NCBI GenBank assembly: GCA_013115135.1
Contig: JABANP010000696.1
Coordinates: 1 to 21,837, forward strand
DNA length: 21,837 nt
Reading direction: 5' to 3'
Origin: Perkinsus olseni
Lineage: Eukaryota > Perkinsozoa > Perkinsida > Perkinsidae
In this document: in pieces, positions 20,248 through 21,837 of the stretch
Layout of the letters: each line of letters begins with the position of its first letter
Position numbering within the stretch: position 1 is the first letter of the stretch
The notes under the pieces: generated by a model
Database searches by the model: none
What the model was told of the DNA's origin: nothing
The model's input: only the letters and a program-made list of their open reading frames with translations
Translations under genes and position numbers: made by a program

Positions 20248-20465
20248 ATGTGCACATAAACAAGGCATTGCTCGGCGCCTATTTTAACTCAGATAACATC
20301 ATTCCCTGCCTTGCGTTGGCTATGAGCAACAACGGAGGAGCCACAACTGTAAGGCTCATCTACCTAAGGTCGACTACCTTCTAAGCTTACTCTTTCGAGG
20401 GGAATCAGACTGACTCAACCAGCTATGCACGCATACACAAGACGATCGGCGCATAATGAGTAACA

Positions 20466-20493
20466 CCCACGAATTAAGTCTTCTCGGTGCACT
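20466..20493 (-). pseudogene. Relic fragment of the small Cys-rich protein gene
   Basis: Bases 20466-20493 match 19404-19431 at 25 of 28 positions. On the minus strand they read ECTEKT then a stop then FVG, where the intact gene reads QCTKKTEFVG. The in-frame TAA and the loss of similarity on both sides mark it as a decayed partial copy. Confidence 0.5.
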
Positions 20494-21138
20494 CCTCCAT
20501 AGGCTTCTAAGCTTCAACGTCGCGTGGGAGTGACCGGGTCCTCCGGTATGTCTCATCCCGGTATGCACACTCATTGTCACTATGCACACTATGTCTCATT
20601 CAGTCTCATCCCGTAGGAGGATGTGTACACCCTACACACGAAGGCAATGACGCTTCAACGAGCCAAGCGCGAAATTCATCCTCACAGCATTAGTTCCAGA
20701 AAAATTTGGCTTTGAGGAGAACATTGCGCTTCACTCGGGCTCCTGCGGCACCTTTGACACGGGGTAACTTGTTAACCGAACATTAAAATGACAGACGGAG
20801 CGGCGCTTTACTAGTCTCGTAAAGTCTCGCACGCAGATCCCTGACTCCTTTATGACTTCTTTTTTTTATCACCGAACCCACGCGCCGCGGAGTGGCATTT
20901 TAATGCGACCATACATCCACGCGGCAGTCCTGCCTCCTCCTTCTAGCGAGGCGCAACACTTGGACATGGACAGAAAAACTCCAAGGATACAGAGAAGTCA
21001 CCTGGTTCACGCGACTCTAATCTCACCAACTGCTCAGGACGAAGTGAGCCTACCGGCCCAGAGGGATGTCGTAGGAGCATAGCCCAGCGAGCAGCGGCAA
21101 AGACGAAGCAAAATTGCACTTGCGGTCATAATTGCGTA

Positions 21139-21411
21139 TCAGCTTACCGACGAGTTGCTCGTTTGAGGCGAAGCGATGTTGCTGGCCTCGAACAGCTCGC
21201 CGACAAACTCGCTGAACGCATGGTTGATCTTCAGACTATCTCTATCCTTCATGAGTGCGCCGTTCGCCCTGTCCCCCCACAGGTACGGCACAGCCTCTGG
21301 ATGGAACTGGAAGGAGAACATGGGTGCCTTGCCCGAGTGGGACTCCATCGATGCCGAGCCGACTCCATCCACAGTATTCTTCGGAACGCTCAGCGTTAGT
21401 AGAACTACTGC
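21139..21411 (-). CDS. GGH: Gamma-glutamyl hydrolase-like, C-terminal exon
   Basis: The exon opens after a GCGCAG acceptor (21417-21412) and reads AVVLLTLSVPKNTVDGVGSA, then SMESHSGKAPMFSFQFHPEA, VPYLWGD and HAFSEFVGELFEASN, ending TGA. The (Q)FHPEA-PY-W block is the class I glutamine amidotransferase His-x-Glu motif in the form seen in gamma-glutamyl hydrolase, which trims polyglutamates from folates. The nucleophile Cys region is not recognised within the window. The stop overlaps a good donor (TCG|gtaagc), so a further 3' exon is possible. Upstream, minus-strand 21519-21508 reads PGGG, as in the N-terminal half of the family, but the intervening sequence is not clean. The gene is therefore partial at the window edge or damaged. 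Confidence 0.68.
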   Translation of the reverse strand, partial: AVVLLTLSVPKNTVDGVGSASMESHSGKAPMFSFQFHPEAVPYLWGDRANGALMKDRDSLKINHAFSEFVGELFEASNIASPQTSNSSVS

Positions 21412-21837
21412 CTGCGCAAACCCCTTGCGGTTGGCCCCCAGCCCAAATCCCCAGAGAGACGGCCACGTTGTTGTGCGATGTGGTTGTTACCCCTTGTCAG
21501 TCGGCTGTCCTCCTCCAGGCACATTGAGAGAGTCTCTCAGAGAGACAGAGGCCAGCAGACTATGAAGGCTCCACGCCGTGGAGTCCACGGAGCATCCTCT
21601 GACAGGAACCCTGGCCACAGAGGAACTCGACTGAGCTGGTGAATACCGGTCGAGCCGGCCCTGGCGAAAGGGTATCTACCCTGCACACGATGCTTTTGCG
21701 GGACACCAAGCGCACATACTAGTGCCCGAGGCTAATTAACTACGACTTGAGTTGCTTCGGTCGGAGGTGTTCGTAGGGGCGTACCTTGCACCGTATGATA
21801 GAGGATAGTTCGACATATGTGCGCTTTCGTAGGGCCC
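21412..21837. other. Upstream part of the GGH-like gene, exons unresolved
   Basis: Minus-strand exons of the gamma-glutamyl hydrolase-like gene should lie here or beyond the window edge. Candidate pieces such as DSLNVPGGGQPTDKG followed by a GTAACA donor exist, but I could not build a continuous model with the conserved GxCLGF nucleophile motif. Confidence 0.3.

Larger units (their letters stand above)
19553..21138. other. Gene-poor region with relic copy and hairpins
   Basis: I see no supported intact gene in these 1586 bases. They contain a duplicated 12-base motif acttgaggtctc (19637-19648 and 19652-19663), several perfect hairpins, a decayed copy of the small Cys-rich gene, an imperfect repeat of tgtctcatcccg and tatgcacac units around 20546-20616, and a T8 run near 20861. 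Open frames at 20852-21082 plus and on the opposite strand lack recognisable content. Confidence 0.4.

Noticed and set aside
1..21837. Bacterial or phage origin, CRISPR array, or operon structure
   Set aside because: No regularly spaced repeats, no Shine-Dalgarno-led gene runs, and the conserved genes are eukaryotic and interrupted by introns.

Overview
The window is protein-coding nuclear DNA of a microbial eukaryote. Almost every gene is cut by GT-AG introns, most of them 42-56 nt long with a second class of roughly 140-390 nt, and intergenic gaps are short. The gene content is eukaryotic: a mitochondrial BCS1 AAA ATPase, an SR splicing factor, a CELF/FCA-type RNA-binding protein, a thiamine-triphosphatase and a gamma-glutamyl hydrolase-like gene. 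The compact introns, the GC content near 50 percent and a secreted FkbM-type methyltransferase with a Cys-rich CW..CC tail fit an alveolate of the Perkinsus/dinoflagellate side. That placement is an inference from style, not a database match.

Bases 310-8134 hold four genes head to tail on the minus strand. From their 5' end they are an SRSF1-like SR protein (8134-6269), a CYTH-domain thiamine-triphosphatase (5804-4434), an RRM-RRM-WW-RRM protein (4277-2296) and a secreted FkbM methyltransferase (1571-310). The gap between the second and third is only 156 bp. A 302-bp divergent spacer (8135-8436) separates this block from a plus-strand block: a single-pass membrane glycoprotein of unknown function (8437-9761), BCS1 (10258-12836), a small Cys-motif protein (13150-13742), an N-terminally anchored coiled-coil protein (about 14197-16927) and a tentative 117-residue gene (17319-17877).

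The right part, from about 17.9 kb, is sparse. It holds a pair of diverged direct repeats, many perfect hairpins, a small secreted Cys-rich protein gene on the minus strand (19552-19367), a decayed partial copy of that gene near 20.48 kb, and the last exon of a gamma-glutamyl hydrolase-like gene (21411-21139, minus) whose upstream exons are unclear or beyond the window.

No operon-like functional module is evident. The genes are mostly housekeeping (RNA processing, thiamine phosphate and folate metabolism, respiratory-chain assembly), mixed with lineage-specific secreted or membrane proteins. Exon structures were built by hand from reading-frame continuity, splice consensus and protein-family conservation. 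Each full model was checked to be a multiple of three. The coiled-coil gene has an unresolved stretch (15119-15601) and an unresolved 5' end.
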